Origin: Caecibacteroides pullorum
GTDB lineage: Bacteria > Bacteroidota > Bacteroidia > Bacteroidales > Bacteroidaceae
Direction of reading: 5' to 3'
DNA: 34,772 nucleotides
Assembly (NCBI RefSeq): GCF_019239235.1
Contig: NZ_JAAZTS010000028.1
Location: forward strand, 1 to 34,772
Shown here: positions 25,006 through 34,772 of the stretch, piece by piece
Position numbering within the stretch: position 1 is the stretch's first letter
How the letters are laid out: every line of letters starts with the position of its first letter
The notes under the pieces: generated by a model
Database searches by the model: none
What the model was told of the DNA's origin: nothing
What the model saw: the letters and a program-made list of their open reading frames with translations, nothing else
Position numbers and translations under genes: made by a program

Positions 25006-27053
25006 TTCTTTATTCCGTTTCTGATTAATAATGCATCGATTGTTGGTTCTTGTCCGCGAAAGCGTTTGTAGAGCGTCATGGGGTGTTCAGTTCCTCCCCG
25101 CGAAAGTATGTTTTCGCGGAAGGAAAAGGCTGTTTTCTGATCGAAAATCCCCTGCTTTTTAAAAAGCGAGAAAGCGTCGGCATCCAACACTTCGGCCCAC
25201 TTGTAGCTGTAGTAGCCGGCCGAATAGCCTCCAGCAAAGATGTGTGAGAACTGGGTGCTCATGCAGGTGCCTTCGACCGACGGTAGTATTTGGGCGCGTG
25301 CCCAGGCCTGCTTTTCGTATGCCATCACGTCGCCTTCGAAGGGAGTCGTACGGGTGTACCATGCCATGTCCAGCAGGCCGAAGCTGACTTGGCGCAGGCA
25401 GGCATAGGCGGCGTTGAAGTTGCGCGAATCCACGATGCGCTGTACCAGTTCGTCAGGTATCAGTTCGCCCGTCTGATAATGGCGGGCAAAGGTATGCAGG
25501 AATTCCTTTTCGACAGCAAAGTTCTCCATGAATTGTGAAGGTAGTTCCACGAAGTCCCAGTAGACATTGGTGCCACTCAAGCTGGCGTAGGTGGTGTTGG
25601 CAAACATGCCATGTAGACTATGGCCGAATTCGTGGAGGAAGGTCTCTAGTTCACCGAAGGTAAGCAGGGCAGGCTTGTCCTGTGTGGGCTTGGTGAAGTT
25701 CATCACCAGCGAAACGTGCGGACGGCTGTTCTCGCCCGTCTTTTCGTCAATCCATTGCTCTTTGTAGCTGGTCATCCAGGCGCCCGAACGCTTGCCTTCG
25801 CGCGGGTGGAAATCCGTATAGAGTACGGCGAGGAAGCTGCCGTCTTTGTCGAATACATCGAATGCCTCCACGTCCTTGTGATAGACGGGGATGTCGGGAT
25901 TCTTTTGGAAAGTGATGCCATAGAGGCGGGTGGCCAGGCCGAATACGCCTTTCTTGACGTTCTCCAGTTCAAAATAAGGGCGAAGCATTTCGTCGTTGAG
26001 GTTGAACTTGCGGTCCTTGAGCTTTTGCGAGTAGTATCCCCAGTCCCAAGGCATCAGGGTGAAATCGGCTCCCTGCTCTTCGCGGGCCAGTGCCTGTACT
26101 TCGGCATATTCCTTTTGTGCAGTTGGCTTGTAGGCTTCGAGCAGCTGGTCGAGCAGGTGGTAGACGTTGGCACTGTTCTGTGCCATGCGGCGCTCCAGCT
26201 TGTAGGTGGCATAATCTTTGTATCCCAACAGCTGGGCAAGTGCCAGGCGGGTGTTGACCAGTTGCTTCACGATGTCGAGGTTATTGCAGGCGTTGGCGTG
26301 CGTACACTTGGTGTTATAGGCCATGTAGATTTCCTTGCGCAGGTCGCGGTCGGCGGCATAGGTCAGGAAAGGCACGTAGCTGGGAGCATGCAGGGTGAAG
26401 ACCCAGCCCTCCTGCTGTTTCTCGCGGGCCGTTTCGGCGGCAGCGTCGATGGCACTCTGCGGCAGACCTTTCAGTTGGGCTTCGTCGGTCAGTACCAGCT
26501 GGTAGTCGTTGGTTTCTTTCAGATTGTTTTCACTGAATTGCAGGGTCAGAAGACTCAGCTGGCGCGACAGTTCACGATATTTCTCCTTGTCGGCCCCCTG
26601 CAGGTTGGCTCCGCTGCGCACAAATCCTTCATAAGTATCCTCCGTCAGTTTCCGTTGTTCGGCAGTCAGAGGTTCGTCGTTGCGGTGCTCGTAGGCCGTT
26701 TTGACCCGTTCGAAGAGTCGTTCGTTCAGCGTGATGTTGTTGGCATGCTCGCTCAGCAGCGGCATCAGTTCCTTGGCTAGCTCCTGCATGGCGTCGTTGG
26801 TTTCGGCGTTGAGCAGGTTGTCGAACACCACTTCCACACGATGCAGCAATTGACCCGACTTTTCTAAAGCCAGGATGGTATTGTGGAAGTTGGCTGGTTC
26901 GGGATTGTTGACGATGGCGTCTATCTCCTCGTTCTGGCATTCGATACCCCGACGAATGGCGGGGGCATAGTGCTCCACAGCGATGTTGTCGAAGGGGACG
27001 GTATCGTGGGGCGTATGGATATTTTCAAAAAAAGGATTCTGAGTCTCTGTCAT
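25002..27053 (-). CDS. dcp: M3 family peptidyl-dipeptidase (Dcp-type)
   Basis: This is a 683-residue zinc metallopeptidase that removes dipeptides from the C-termini of small peptides. The zinc motif is His474-Glu475-Phe-Gly-His478 (FLHEFGHSLHGMF), with the third ligand Glu in DFVELPSQFMENF about 28 residues later. HPREGKRSGAWMTSY and FAGGYSAGYYSYKWAEVLDADAFSLF are the substrate-binding stretches typical of Dcp. There is no signal peptide, so it is probably cytoplasmic. It heads a five-gene minus operon. An interrupted hairpin (27089-27128) lies in its leader. No consensus -7 element was found upstream, so read-through from gapA past its terminator cannot be excluded. Confidence 0.93.
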   Translation of the reverse strand: MTETQNPFFENIHTPHDTVPFDNIAVEHYAPAIRRGIECQNEEIDAIVNNPEPANFHNTILALEKSGQLLHRVEVVFDNLLNAETNDAMQELAKELMPLLSEHANNITLNERLFERVKTAYEHRNDEPLTAEQRKLTEDTYEGFVRSGANLQGADKEKYRELSRQLSLLTLQFSENNLKETNDYQLVLTDEAQLKGLPQSAIDAAAETAREKQQEGWVFTLHAPSYVPFLTYAADRDLRKEIYMAYNTKCTHANACNNLDIVKQLVNTRLALAQLLGYKDYATYKLERRMAQNSANVYHLLDQLLEAYKPTAQKEYAEVQALAREEQGADFTLMPWDWGYYSQKLKDRKFNLNDEMLRPYFELENVKKGVFGLATRLYGITFQKNPDIPVYHKDVEAFDVFDKDGSFLAVLYTDFHPREGKRSGAWMTSYKEQWIDEKTGENSRPHVSLVMNFTKPTQDKPALLTFGELETFLHEFGHSLHGMFANTTYASLSGTNVYWDFVELPSQFMENFAVEKEFLHTFARHYQTGELIPDELVQRIVDSRNFNAAYACLRQVSFGLLDMAWYTRTTPFEGDVMAYEKQAWARAQILPSVEGTCMSTQFSHIFAGGYSAGYYSYKWAEVLDADAFSLFKKQGIFDQKTAFSFRENILSRGGTEHPMTLYKRFRGQEPTIDALLIRNGIKK

Positions 27054-27152
27054 ATTCGCTAAACAAGTAAAAACAACTGTTAGTCAGATTCCCCTTGGCT
27101 GCTCCTTTGTTTGGAGGCTCTTGGGGAAACTTCACGCAAAAATGCAAAAAAA

Positions 27153-27180
27153 ATAGGCGACTTCCGCAGAAGCCGCCTAT
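27153..27180 (-). terminator. rho-independent terminator of gapA
   Basis: On the minus strand an 11-bp stem with one mismatch (27180-27170 with 27163-27153) encloses a 6-base loop, and a run of T follows. It begins 24 bases after the gapA stop. Confidence 0.9.
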
Positions 27181-27204
27181 ACTTTAATATTTTCTAACTG
27201 TAAA

Positions 27205-28236
<1,032 letters not shown>

Positions 28237-28301
28237 TCAATAAATATGTATTTATATATCTCTCTTGATAACCAGTGTGCACTTGTTTTTCAAATGCGCT
28301 G

Positions 28302-28309
28302 CAAAAGTA
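28302..28309 (-). promoter_or_regulatory. -7 element of gapA
   Basis: TACTTTTG on the minus strand matches TAnnTTTG and lies about 87 bases before the start codon. No TTG was found at the expected -33 spacing. Confidence 0.55.
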
Positions 28310-28701
28310 CAAAATTGTTTTTTATGTTGGTGTGTCGGTGGGTTTAATTTTTCCTTTTTTTTATATTAAGGGGTTAGAATAGGGTTATTTATCGTTAAAA
28401 TTGCCTGAAATATTGCTTGGAATGATGTCGTGAAGACTATTTGATGATGTTGTAGCTCATTGTTTGTCCAATAAGGTTAGGTGAACAGCATTTTTTGACT
28501 TTTATCTGATCATAAGAAGGAATAGGTTGGGAATATGCTGTGTTGTGGATAGCTGTGTTGTGGAATAATTCTACAGATATGTAGAGGCTTTCTACATACA
28601 TGTGGGGATATAGGTGCTTTTTATTAGAAATAAATAAAGTCGATTACCTCTGAAAACTAATAACTTACATGCCTTAATGCATGATATTGAAAAAATGGTA
28701 T
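28310..28701. other. AT-rich intergenic region with repeats
   Basis: This is the gap between the divergent gapA and efflux promoters. No gene is supported. It holds the repeat cluster at 28537-28605. Confidence 0.5.
28537..28605 (+). repeat. paired direct repeats upstream of the efflux operon
   Basis: GCTGTGTTGTGGA occurs at 28537-28549 and 28552-28564 (15-base period). Next come two related boxes: CTACAGATATGTAG (28571-28584), which has 5-bp inverted arms, and CTACATACATGTGG (28592-28605). They end about 100 bases before the -7 element and may be regulator sites. Confidence 0.45.
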
Positions 28702-28709
28702 TATCTTTG
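28702..28709 (+). promoter_or_regulatory. -7 element of the efflux operon
   Basis: TATCTTTG matches TAnnTTTG, with a predicted start near 28715 and a leader of about 42 bases. No TTG lies at the usual -33 spacing. Confidence 0.6.
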
Positions 28710-28756
28710 CATTTGTTAAGGTGAAGAACAGGGTTTTAATTATCTAACAAACAGAC

Positions 28757-29932
28757 ATGAGACTATTTTTTACAAAAAAAGAGTTGAGGCTGAGAAAAAG
28801 AAGATTGGTGACGATGCTGGTTTGCATGGCGGTGTTGCTGGCAGCGTATATCATATTAACTTGGCCGAAAGCGGTGGCTCCAGTACCACCTGTCGTGATT
28901 GTACAGCCTGTAGAGCAGGAAGATGTGGAAATCTACGGAGACTATGTAGGACGTATCCGTGCACAGCAATTTGTAGAAGTACGTGCACGTGTGGAAGGCT
29001 TTTTAGAGAGTATGGCTTTTGAGGAAGGTACGTATGTGACGAAAAATCAAGTCTTGTTCGTCATCGACCAGAAGCAATATCGTGCCAAAGCAGATAAGGC
29101 TCGTGCTCAGTTGCGTAAGGATTCTGCTCTGGTGCGTAAAACCAAGCGTGATTTGGAGCGTATCCGTCCGTTGTTTGAACAGAATGCAGCCAGTCAGTTG
29201 GATTTGGATAATGCTATTGCGGCTTATGAAACGGCTGTAGCCAGCATGGGTATGAGCCAGGCTGATCTCGATCAGGCGGAACAGGAACTGGGCTATACGT
29301 GGGTACGTTCTCCGATATCGGGCCACATCAGTGAACGTCATGTGGACCTTGGTACACTGGTAGGTACTAGTGGAAAGTCCTTGCTGGCTACGATTGTAAA
29401 GAGTGACACTGTATTGGTGGATTTCAGTATGACAGCATTGGATTATCTGAAAAGTAAAGAACGTAATGTAGTTATTGGTCAGAAAGATTCGAGCCGCTCC
29501 TGGCAACCGACTGTTACCATTACCCTGCCTGATAACAGCACCTATATATATAAAGGTATTGTAGATTTTGCTGAACCGCAAGTCAATCCCAAGACGGGTA
29601 CATTCTCTGTTCGTGCTGAGATGCCCAATCCGGATCGTGTATTGCTTCCTGGTCAGTTCACTAAAGTACGTGTGTTGCTTGATGTGCGCGAGCATGCTAC
29701 CGTTGTACCTCAAAAGGCTTTGATGATCGAGAAAGGTGGAGCACATGTTTTCGTTATGCGTCGTGACTCTACGGTTGAACGTCGTTTCATAGAGTTGGGA
29801 CCTGAGTTCGGTAACAATGTCGTGGTAGAACGTGGTATTGTACCCGGCGAGAATATTGTGACTGAAGGATATCATAAACTGACTCCTGGTATAAAGGTAC
29901 GCGTAGGCCAACCTATGGAGGAAGAAGAGTAA
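28757..29932 (+). CDS. RND efflux membrane fusion protein
   Basis: This is a 391-residue periplasmic adaptor of the AcrA/MexA (HlyD) type. A basic N-terminus and one membrane segment (about 18-36) anchor it, and no lipobox is present. The order is a beta-barrel start (EIYGDYVGRIRAQQFVEVRARVEGFLE), the first half of the lipoyl domain (GTYVTKNQVLFVID), an alpha-helical hairpin (about 110-185) and the second lipoyl half (YTWVRSPISGHISERHVDLGTLVG). A beta-barrel and membrane-proximal domain (NPKTGTFSVRAEMPNPDRVLLPGQFTKVRV) completes it. It joins the pump to the outer-membrane channel. The pump gene starts 64 bases later. Confidence 0.95.
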   Translation: MRLFFTKKELRLRKRRLVTMLVCMAVLLAAYIILTWPKAVAPVPPVVIVQPVEQEDVEIYGDYVGRIRAQQFVEVRARVEGFLESMAFEEGTYVTKNQVLFVIDQKQYRAKADKARAQLRKDSALVRKTKRDLERIRPLFEQNAASQLDLDNAIAAYETAVASMGMSQADLDQAEQELGYTWVRSPISGHISERHVDLGTLVGTSGKSLLATIVKSDTVLVDFSMTALDYLKSKERNVVIGQKDSSRSWQPTVTITLPDNSTYIYKGIVDFAEPQVNPKTGTFSVRAEMPNPDRVLLPGQFTKVRVLLDVREHATVVPQKALMIEKGGAHVFVMRRDSTVERRFIELGPEFGNNVVVERGIVPGENIVTEGYHKLTPGIKVRVGQPMEEEE

Positions 29933-29996
29933 GTGAGTGACAGGAAGGCTGTCCGCATTGCAATCAAAATTCTAAAATCAGAAACCTATCCCGCTT

Positions 29997-32900
29997 ATGA
30001 AAGTGAATTTCTTTATTGACAGGCCGGTATTCTCGGCTGTCATCTCCATATTGATCGTCATTGTGGGTATCATCGGCTTGATGATGCTTCCTATCGACCA
30101 ATACCCTCAGATTACACCGCCCGTGGTGAAGATATCGGCATCTTATCCTGGTGCTAGTGCTGTCACTGTGTCGCAGGCTGTCGCTACTCCTATCGAACAG
30201 GAATTGAATGGAACGCCTGGTATGTTATACATGGAGTCCAGCAGTTCCAATACGGGTAGTTTTTCGGCTACTGTTACTTTCGATATCTCGGCTGATCCCG
30301 ACTTGGCGGCTGTCGAAATACAGAACCGCATCAAACTGGCCGAATCACGTCTGCCTGCCGAGGTGGTGCAGAATGGCATCGAAGTGGATAAGCAAGCTCC
30401 CAGCCAGCTGATGACTCTTTGCCTTACGTCGAATGATCCCAAGTTCGATGAAATCTACCTGAGTAATTTTGCCACGTTGAATGTGGTGGATCTCTTGCGA
30501 CGCATCCCTGGTGTGGGCCGTGTGTCTAACATCGGAAGTCGCTACTACGCCATGCAGATATGGGTAGATCCCGCTCGTTTGGCCAATTACGGACTGACGG
30601 TGAAGGATGTGCAGGATGCCCTGAAAGATCAGAACCGTGAATCTGCGGCCGGTGTCCTTGGTCAGCAGCCCGTTGAGGGACTTGATATCACTATTCCCAT
30701 CACCGCGCAGGGACGTTTGTCTTCAGCCGCACAATTCGAGGAGATTGTGCTCCGTGCTAATGCTGACGGCTCGCTGATACGGATGCGTGATGTAGCCCGC
30801 GTTTCACTCGAAGCGCAGTCTTATAACACTGAGAGTGGTATCAATGCTGGTAACGCTGCTGTGTTAGGCGTTTATATGTTGCCTGGAGCCAATGCCATGG
30901 AGGTGGCTGAGAACGTCAAGAAAACCATGAAGGAAATCAGCGCCAACTTCCCTGAGGGATTGGAGTATGAGATACCGTTCGATATGACGACCTACATCAA
31001 TGAGTCCATCCACGAGGTGTACAAGACGCTGTTCGAAGCGTTGATATTGGTTATCATCGTAGTTTACCTGTCGTTACAGAGTTGGCGTGCCACCATCATA
31101 CCTGTGGTAGCAGTGCCCATTTCACTTATTGGTACCTTTGGTTTCATGCTTATTTTCGGATTCTCGCTCAATATGCTGACCTTGCTTGGTCTTGTGTTGG
31201 CTATCGGTATCGTGGTGGACGACGCTATCGTGGTGGTGGAGAATGTAGAGCGTATTATGGAAGAAGAACACCTCAGTCCTTACGAGGCTACGAAGAAGGC
31301 TATGGACGGACTGGTAGGCGCCATCATCGCCACGTCGCTCGTGCTGGCGGCCGTGTTTGTGCCAGTGAGCTTCCTGCCGGGCATTACGGGTCAGCTTTAC
31401 CGACAGTTTACGGTGACTATCGTGGTATCCGTGCTGTTGTCTACGGTAGTGGCCCTCACGCTGAGCCCCGTAATGTGTTCGCTCATCCTGCGTCCTGAAG
31501 ATCCCAACAAACCGAAGAATCGCGTGTTCGCCTTCATCAACAAATGGTTGGCCATTGGCAATACGAAATACGTCAAGCTGATAGGTCGCACCGTGAAGCA
31601 TCCGCGTCGCATCGCTATGTACTTCTGCCTGGGTCTGCTGTGTATTTTCATCCTGCATCGCTTTACGCCTACCAGTTTCTTGCCTGTAGAGGATCAGGGA
31701 TATTTCACTGTTGAGTTGGAAATGCCTGAGAGTACCACGTTGGAGCGCACCCGCAAGGTGACCGACCGTGCCATTGACTTCCTGATGAAGCAGCCTGCTG
31801 TAGAATACGTACAAAATGTTACAGGCTCCAGTCCCCGTGTAGGTACCAGTCAGGCACGTAGCCAGCTGACCGTTATCCTGAAGCCTTGGGACGAACGAGA
31901 TAATACAACTATCGACGAGGTGATGGAGACTGTACGTCGTGAGATTAGTGAATATCCTGAATGTAAAGTCTATTTGTCTACACCGCCAGTTATCCCTGGT
32001 CTGGGTACGTCGGGCGGTTTTGAGATGCAACTGGAGGCACGTGGTGAGGCTACTTTTGATGACCTGGTGCGTGCTACGGACACATTGATGTATTATGCTT
32101 CACAGTGTAAGGAAATTGAAGGATTGTCGTCTTCGCTCCAGGCTGAGATTCCCCAGCTCTATTTTGATGTGGATCGCGATAAGGTGAAACTATCAGGCGT
32201 GCCGATGGCTGATGTTTTCTCGACGATGAAAGCTTATACGGGTTCGGTTTATGTGAACGACTTTAATATGTTCAACCGCGTCTATCGTGTCTATTTGCAG
32301 GCTGAAGCTCCTTATCGTGAGCATCGCGACAATATCGGTCTTTATTTCGTACGTGGTAGCGATGGCGACATGATTCCGCTTACGTCGCTCGGAACGACGG
32401 AATATACTACCGGTCCGGGAAGCATCAAGCGATTTAATATGTTCAATGCTTCTGTTATTCGTGGTACGGCTGCCAATGGTGCTAGCTCCGGACAGGTGAT
32501 GGAATTGCTGGAGCGTATTGCTCGCGACCACTTGCCCGACAATATCGGGGTAGAATGGAGTGGCTTGTCTTATCAGGAAAAACAGGCCGGGGGACAAACC
32601 GGACTTATCTTGGGATTGGTATTCCTCTTCGTCTTCCTCTTCCTGGCTGCTCTGTACGAGAGCTGGAGCGTGCCTATCGCTGTGCTCATCTCTCTGCCCA
32701 TCGCTGTATTGGGTGCTTATGCCGGTATTTCGGTCTGTGGACTGGAGAACGACACCTATTTCCAGATCGGCCTGGTAATGCTCATCGGTCTGGCTGCCAA
32801 GAATGCCATCTTGATTGTTGAATTCGCCAAGGACGAGGTGGACCGCGGTAGCGACATTGTTGAAGCTGCACTCCATGCCGCTCACTTGCGCTTCAGACCC

Positions 32901-33131
32901 ATCCTGATGACATCGTTGGCCTTTATCCTCGGTATGCTTCCGATGGTCATTGCTACCGGTCCGGGTTCGGCCAGCCGCCAGGCTATCGGTACGGGCGTAT
33001 TCTTTGGAATGATAGTGGCCGTAACTGTTGGTATTTTGCTGGTGCCTTTCTTCTTCGTGATGATCTACAAGATGAAGCACAAGATGCGTGCCCCCAAACT
33101 GAACCTGCAACCCTTTAAAAAGAAGAAATGA
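29997..33131 (+). CDS. RND multidrug efflux pump (AcrB/HAE1 type)
   Basis: This is a 1044-residue inner-membrane proton-driven exporter, the usual length for the family, with twelve predicted membrane segments and two large periplasmic loops. The start MKVNFFIDRPVFSAVISI is classic. Proton-relay residues are visible: Asp408-Asp409 in IGIVVDDAIVVVENVER (TM4) and Lys935 in LIGLAAKNAILIVEFAKDEV (TM10). PVSFLPGITGQLYRQFTVTI and RFRPILMTSLAFILGMLPMV are further signatures. Substrates are probably hydrophobic drugs, bile salts or dyes, but cannot be read from the sequence. Its stop overlaps the start of the channel gene (ATGA). Confidence 0.97.
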   Translation: MKVNFFIDRPVFSAVISILIVIVGIIGLMMLPIDQYPQITPPVVKISASYPGASAVTVSQAVATPIEQELNGTPGMLYMESSSSNTGSFSATVTFDISADPDLAAVEIQNRIKLAESRLPAEVVQNGIEVDKQAPSQLMTLCLTSNDPKFDEIYLSNFATLNVVDLLRRIPGVGRVSNIGSRYYAMQIWVDPARLANYGLTVKDVQDALKDQNRESAAGVLGQQPVEGLDITIPITAQGRLSSAAQFEEIVLRANADGSLIRMRDVARVSLEAQSYNTESGINAGNAAVLGVYMLPGANAMEVAENVKKTMKEISANFPEGLEYEIPFDMTTYINESIHEVYKTLFEALILVIIVVYLSLQSWRATIIPVVAVPISLIGTFGFMLIFGFSLNMLTLLGLVLAIGIVVDDAIVVVENVERIMEEEHLSPYEATKKAMDGLVGAIIATSLVLAAVFVPVSFLPGITGQLYRQFTVTIVVSVLLSTVVALTLSPVMCSLILRPEDPNKPKNRVFAFINKWLAIGNTKYVKLIGRTVKHPRRIAMYFCLGLLCIFILHRFTPTSFLPVEDQGYFTVELEMPESTTLERTRKVTDRAIDFLMKQPAVEYVQNVTGSSPRVGTSQARSQLTVILKPWDERDNTTIDEVMETVRREISEYPECKVYLSTPPVIPGLGTSGGFEMQLEARGEATFDDLVRATDTLMYYASQCKEIEGLSSSLQAEIPQLYFDVDRDKVKLSGVPMADVFSTMKAYTGSVYVNDFNMFNRVYRVYLQAEAPYREHRDNIGLYFVRGSDGDMIPLTSLGTTEYTTGPGSIKRFNMFNASVIRGTAANGASSGQVMELLERIARDHLPDNIGVEWSGLSYQEKQAGGQTGLILGLVFLFVFLFLAALYESWSVPIAVLISLPIAVLGAYAGISVCGLENDTYFQIGLVMLIGLAAKNAILIVEFAKDEVDRGSDIVEAALHAAHLRFRPILMTSLAFILGMLPMVIATGPGSASRQAIGTGVFFGMIVAVTVGILLVPFFFVMIYKMKHKMRAPKLNLQPFKKKK

Positions 33132-34513
33132 TGATGAAACGTACGATATGTTACCCGATATGCCTGCTGGCCGCGCTGATAGTGTTGGCCGGATGCCAGC
33201 TGGGCAAACACTATACCCGTCCCGACTTGGATCTGCCCGCGACGTTGGGTAGCCAGACGGCCGACGATTCGGCTTCGCTGGCCGATATGGCTTGGGAAGA
33301 ACTCTACACCGACACTCTGCTACAGGGGCTTATCCGCAAGACGTTGGAATATAATAAAGATATGCAGATGGCTGCCGCCCGCGTCAAAGAACTGGCTGCG
33401 ATGAAGCGCATCGATGTGGCCAACATGTTCCCGCAGATTGGGGCCAAGGTTTACCTCGAACCGGAGCACGAAAACTACGGAGGTAACAATCCTAAGAGCA
33501 GTAACGAGTTCGGCGTCAAGGCATCGGCTACGTGGGAGCTCGACCTGTGGGGCAACCTGCGCTGGGCACGCGACAAGAGCCTGGCCGACTTCATGGGCTC
33601 CATCGAGAACCGGCGTGCCTTGCAGATGAGTCTTATCGCACAGGTAGCGCAGGCCTACTTCGAGTTGGTGGCGCTGGACAACGAACTGGCCATCGTGCGT
33701 CAGACCGTCGAAGCCCGCCGCGAGAGCCTTCACCTGGTCCGTCTGCGCCGTGAAGCCGGACTTATCTCCGAAATTCCCCTCCGCCAGGCGCAGGTGGAAT
33801 TGGCCAAGACCGTGACCCTCGTGCCCGACCTCGAACGCAAGATTACGCTCAAGGAAAACGAACTGGCCTTCCTGACGGGCGAATATCCCCATGCCATCGC
33901 CCGTGCCAGCCAGGCGGCCGATGTACAGCTGCCCGATGCCCTGCCCGTAGGCATGCCCAGTACGCTGCTGGAACGCCGCCCCGACGTACGCCAGGCCGAG
34001 CAGGCACTTATTGCCGCCAATGCGCAGGTGGGTATGGCCTTCACCGCCCTCTTCCCCCGCATCGCACTTACGGCTACGGCAGGAAGCGAGAGCGGCGAGC
34101 TGGGTGACATCCTGAAGTCGCCCTACCACCTCTTCTCGGCCAACCTGCTGCAACCCATCTTCGCCATGGGCAAGAACCGTGCCATGCTCAAGGCCAAGAA
34201 GGCTGCTTTCGAGGGAGCCACGCATGCCTACGAGAAGGCCGTGCTCAGCGCCTTCAAGGATGCCTACAACGCCATTACGGAGTTCAACAAGATAAAGGAC
34301 ATCTACGATACCCGCCTCCGGCTGGAGCAGGCGGCCAAGACGACGCTCGAACTGGCCCAGCTGCAGTACGTCAACGGTGCCATCGGCTACATCGACCTGC
34401 TCGACGCCCAGCGTACCTACTTCGACGCCCAGCTCAGCCTGAGCTATGCCGTACGCGACAAGCGCATCACGATGGTCAACCTCTACAAGGCCCTCGGCGG
34501 AGGGTGGGAGTAG
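33128..34513 (+). CDS. outer-membrane efflux lipoprotein (TolC/OprM/NodT type)
   Basis: This is a 461-residue channel protein completing the tripartite pump. The lipobox VLAGC gives Cys23 as the acylated residue, as in OprM-type factors. Two homologous halves each bear helical coiled-coil segments, for example WEELYTDTLLQGLIRKTLEYNKDMQMAAARVKELAAM, then ATWELDLWGNLRWARDKSLADF. In the second half LLERRPDVRQAEQALIAANAQVGMAFTALFPRIALTA is the family signature. Three ATG codons in a row (33128, 33131, 33134) are possible starts. The first overlaps the pump stop. It ends at a strong terminator 26 bases downstream. Confidence 0.95.
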   Translation: MMMKRTICYPICLLAALIVLAGCQLGKHYTRPDLDLPATLGSQTADDSASLADMAWEELYTDTLLQGLIRKTLEYNKDMQMAAARVKELAAMKRIDVANMFPQIGAKVYLEPEHENYGGNNPKSSNEFGVKASATWELDLWGNLRWARDKSLADFMGSIENRRALQMSLIAQVAQAYFELVALDNELAIVRQTVEARRESLHLVRLRREAGLISEIPLRQAQVELAKTVTLVPDLERKITLKENELAFLTGEYPHAIARASQAADVQLPDALPVGMPSTLLERRPDVRQAEQALIAANAQVGMAFTALFPRIALTATAGSESGELGDILKSPYHLFSANLLQPIFAMGKNRAMLKAKKAAFEGATHAYEKAVLSAFKDAYNAITEFNKIKDIYDTRLRLEQAAKTTLELAQLQYVNGAIGYIDLLDAQRTYFDAQLSLSYAVRDKRITMVNLYKALGGGWE

Positions 34514-34539
34514 GAAAGGTTGTTCTTTGTTTCCATACA

Positions 34540-34589
34540 GAGCCTCCACGGTTGCCGACATGCAGCCGTGGAGGCTCGTTTTTTTTTTT
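34540..34589 (+). terminator. rho-independent terminator of the efflux operon
   Basis: GAGCCTCCACGG (34540-34551) pairs perfectly with CCGTGGAGGCTC (34566-34577), followed by G and eleven T. Confidence 0.92.
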
Positions 34590-34620
34590 ACATATTCTCC
34601 TGCTGCCTTCCCCCTGTTCC

Positions 34621-34680
34621 GCTTGCCCGTGCCGGCCCCCGCAGCGGCCCGAAGGGGGTGACAGGCCCCGACGGCCCCTT
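34621..34680. other. very GC-rich intergenic patch
   Basis: By direct count 48 of 60 bases are G or C (80%), far above the neighbouring genes. No coding frame is convincing on either strand. It could be the edge of a gene or repeat that continues beyond the window. Confidence 0.45.
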
Positions 34681-34687
34681 TGAGGGC

Positions 34688-34763
34688 GACTATAACATAC
34701 GGCGCATGTCAAAACGTTGTTTTTCAGCGGTTTGATGTTTTGCATGCGCCGTATGTTATAATC
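34688..34763. repeat. long inverted repeat at the window end
   Basis: The arms 34688-34708 and 34743-34763 match over 21 bases with one mismatch. The core is ATAACATACGGCGCATG. After a one-base bulge, CAAAAC (34710-34715) and GTTTTG (34737-34742) extend the stem. The loop is about 21 bases. No T-tract follows. It may be a bidirectional terminator, a dispersed repeat or a structured RNA. Confidence 0.6.
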
Positions 34764-34772
34764 GGGCAGACA

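Noticed and set aside
25716..26780. Open frame antisense to dcp (354 residues)
   Set aside because: It is inside a complete M3 peptidase gene. Its hydrophobic composition follows from the complement of the sense codons.
27089..27128. Riboswitch in the dcp leader
   Set aside because: Only 6-bp and 4-bp stems with an internal loop are visible, and no known riboswitch core was recognised.
33320..34561. Long open frame antisense to the outer-membrane factor (413 residues)
   Set aside because: It reads through the terminator hairpin of the efflux operon and has no recognisable domains. It is a codon-bias shadow.

Overview
The window looks like chromosome of a gut Bacteroidaceae species (Bacteroides or Phocaeicola). 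The evidence is Bacteroidota-style promoters (a -7 element TAnnTTTG, in several places with a -33 TTG about 19-20 bases upstream), almost no Shine-Dalgarno sequences, families typical of Bacteroides (DUF4595-like and DUF4847-like lipoproteins, a DUF6078-like protein, a Ser-type sulfatase with GH2 and PL8-like enzymes) and the gene neighbourhood around recF. The species cannot be fixed from sequence reading alone.

Layout. (1) 1-2630: an AT-rich accessory stretch with the last codons of an unknown gene, a lipoprotein, an unknown exported protein and a SanA-like membrane protein. (2) 2734-2988: a consensus promoter, a tandem 11-mer, tRNA-Arg(CCG) and a strong terminator. (3) 3077-13359: a GC-richer glycan-degradation operon of Ser-type sulfatase, GH2, LacZ-type GH2 and PL8-like lyase. 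All four carry export signals. No SusC/SusD pair or regulator lies in the window. (4) 13406-13544: a regular array of about six 22-23 bp palindromic units, followed by a DUF6078-like gene on the minus strand. (5) 14130-18602: an AT-rich island with a minus-strand operon of WYL regulator, PD-(D/E)XK nuclease, beta-CASP/RNase J-like metallo-beta-lactamase and calcineurin-like phosphoesterase. A small unknown gene points the other way from a palindrome-rich intergenic region. This is the best candidate for an undescribed system. (6) 18688-18974: terminator, tRNA-Gly(TCC), tRNA-Tyr(GTA) and a consensus promoter that overlaps the end of ribH. (7) 18958-28215: core genes, namely ribH, a membrane-anchored TPR protein, recF and a DUF721/DciA-like gene, a five-gene minus operon (dcp-like M3 peptidase, lipoprotein, dCMP deaminase, S41 protease, 5-formyl-THF cyclo-ligase) and gapA. 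(8) 28537-34589: an RND efflux operon (membrane fusion protein, AcrB-type pump, outer-membrane factor) with its own promoter, upstream repeats and terminator. (9) 34590-34772: an 80% GC patch and a long inverted repeat running to the window end.

How the parts work together. The glycan operon would desulfate, cleave and trim an acidic, probably uronate- and beta-galactoside-containing polysaccharide in the periplasm or at the cell surface. The WYL operon combines a regulator common in phage-defence loci with three metal-dependent nucleic-acid or phosphoester hydrolases, which suggests defence or nucleic-acid processing. That role is inferred, not demonstrated. The efflux operon encodes all three parts of a tripartite drug or toxin exporter.
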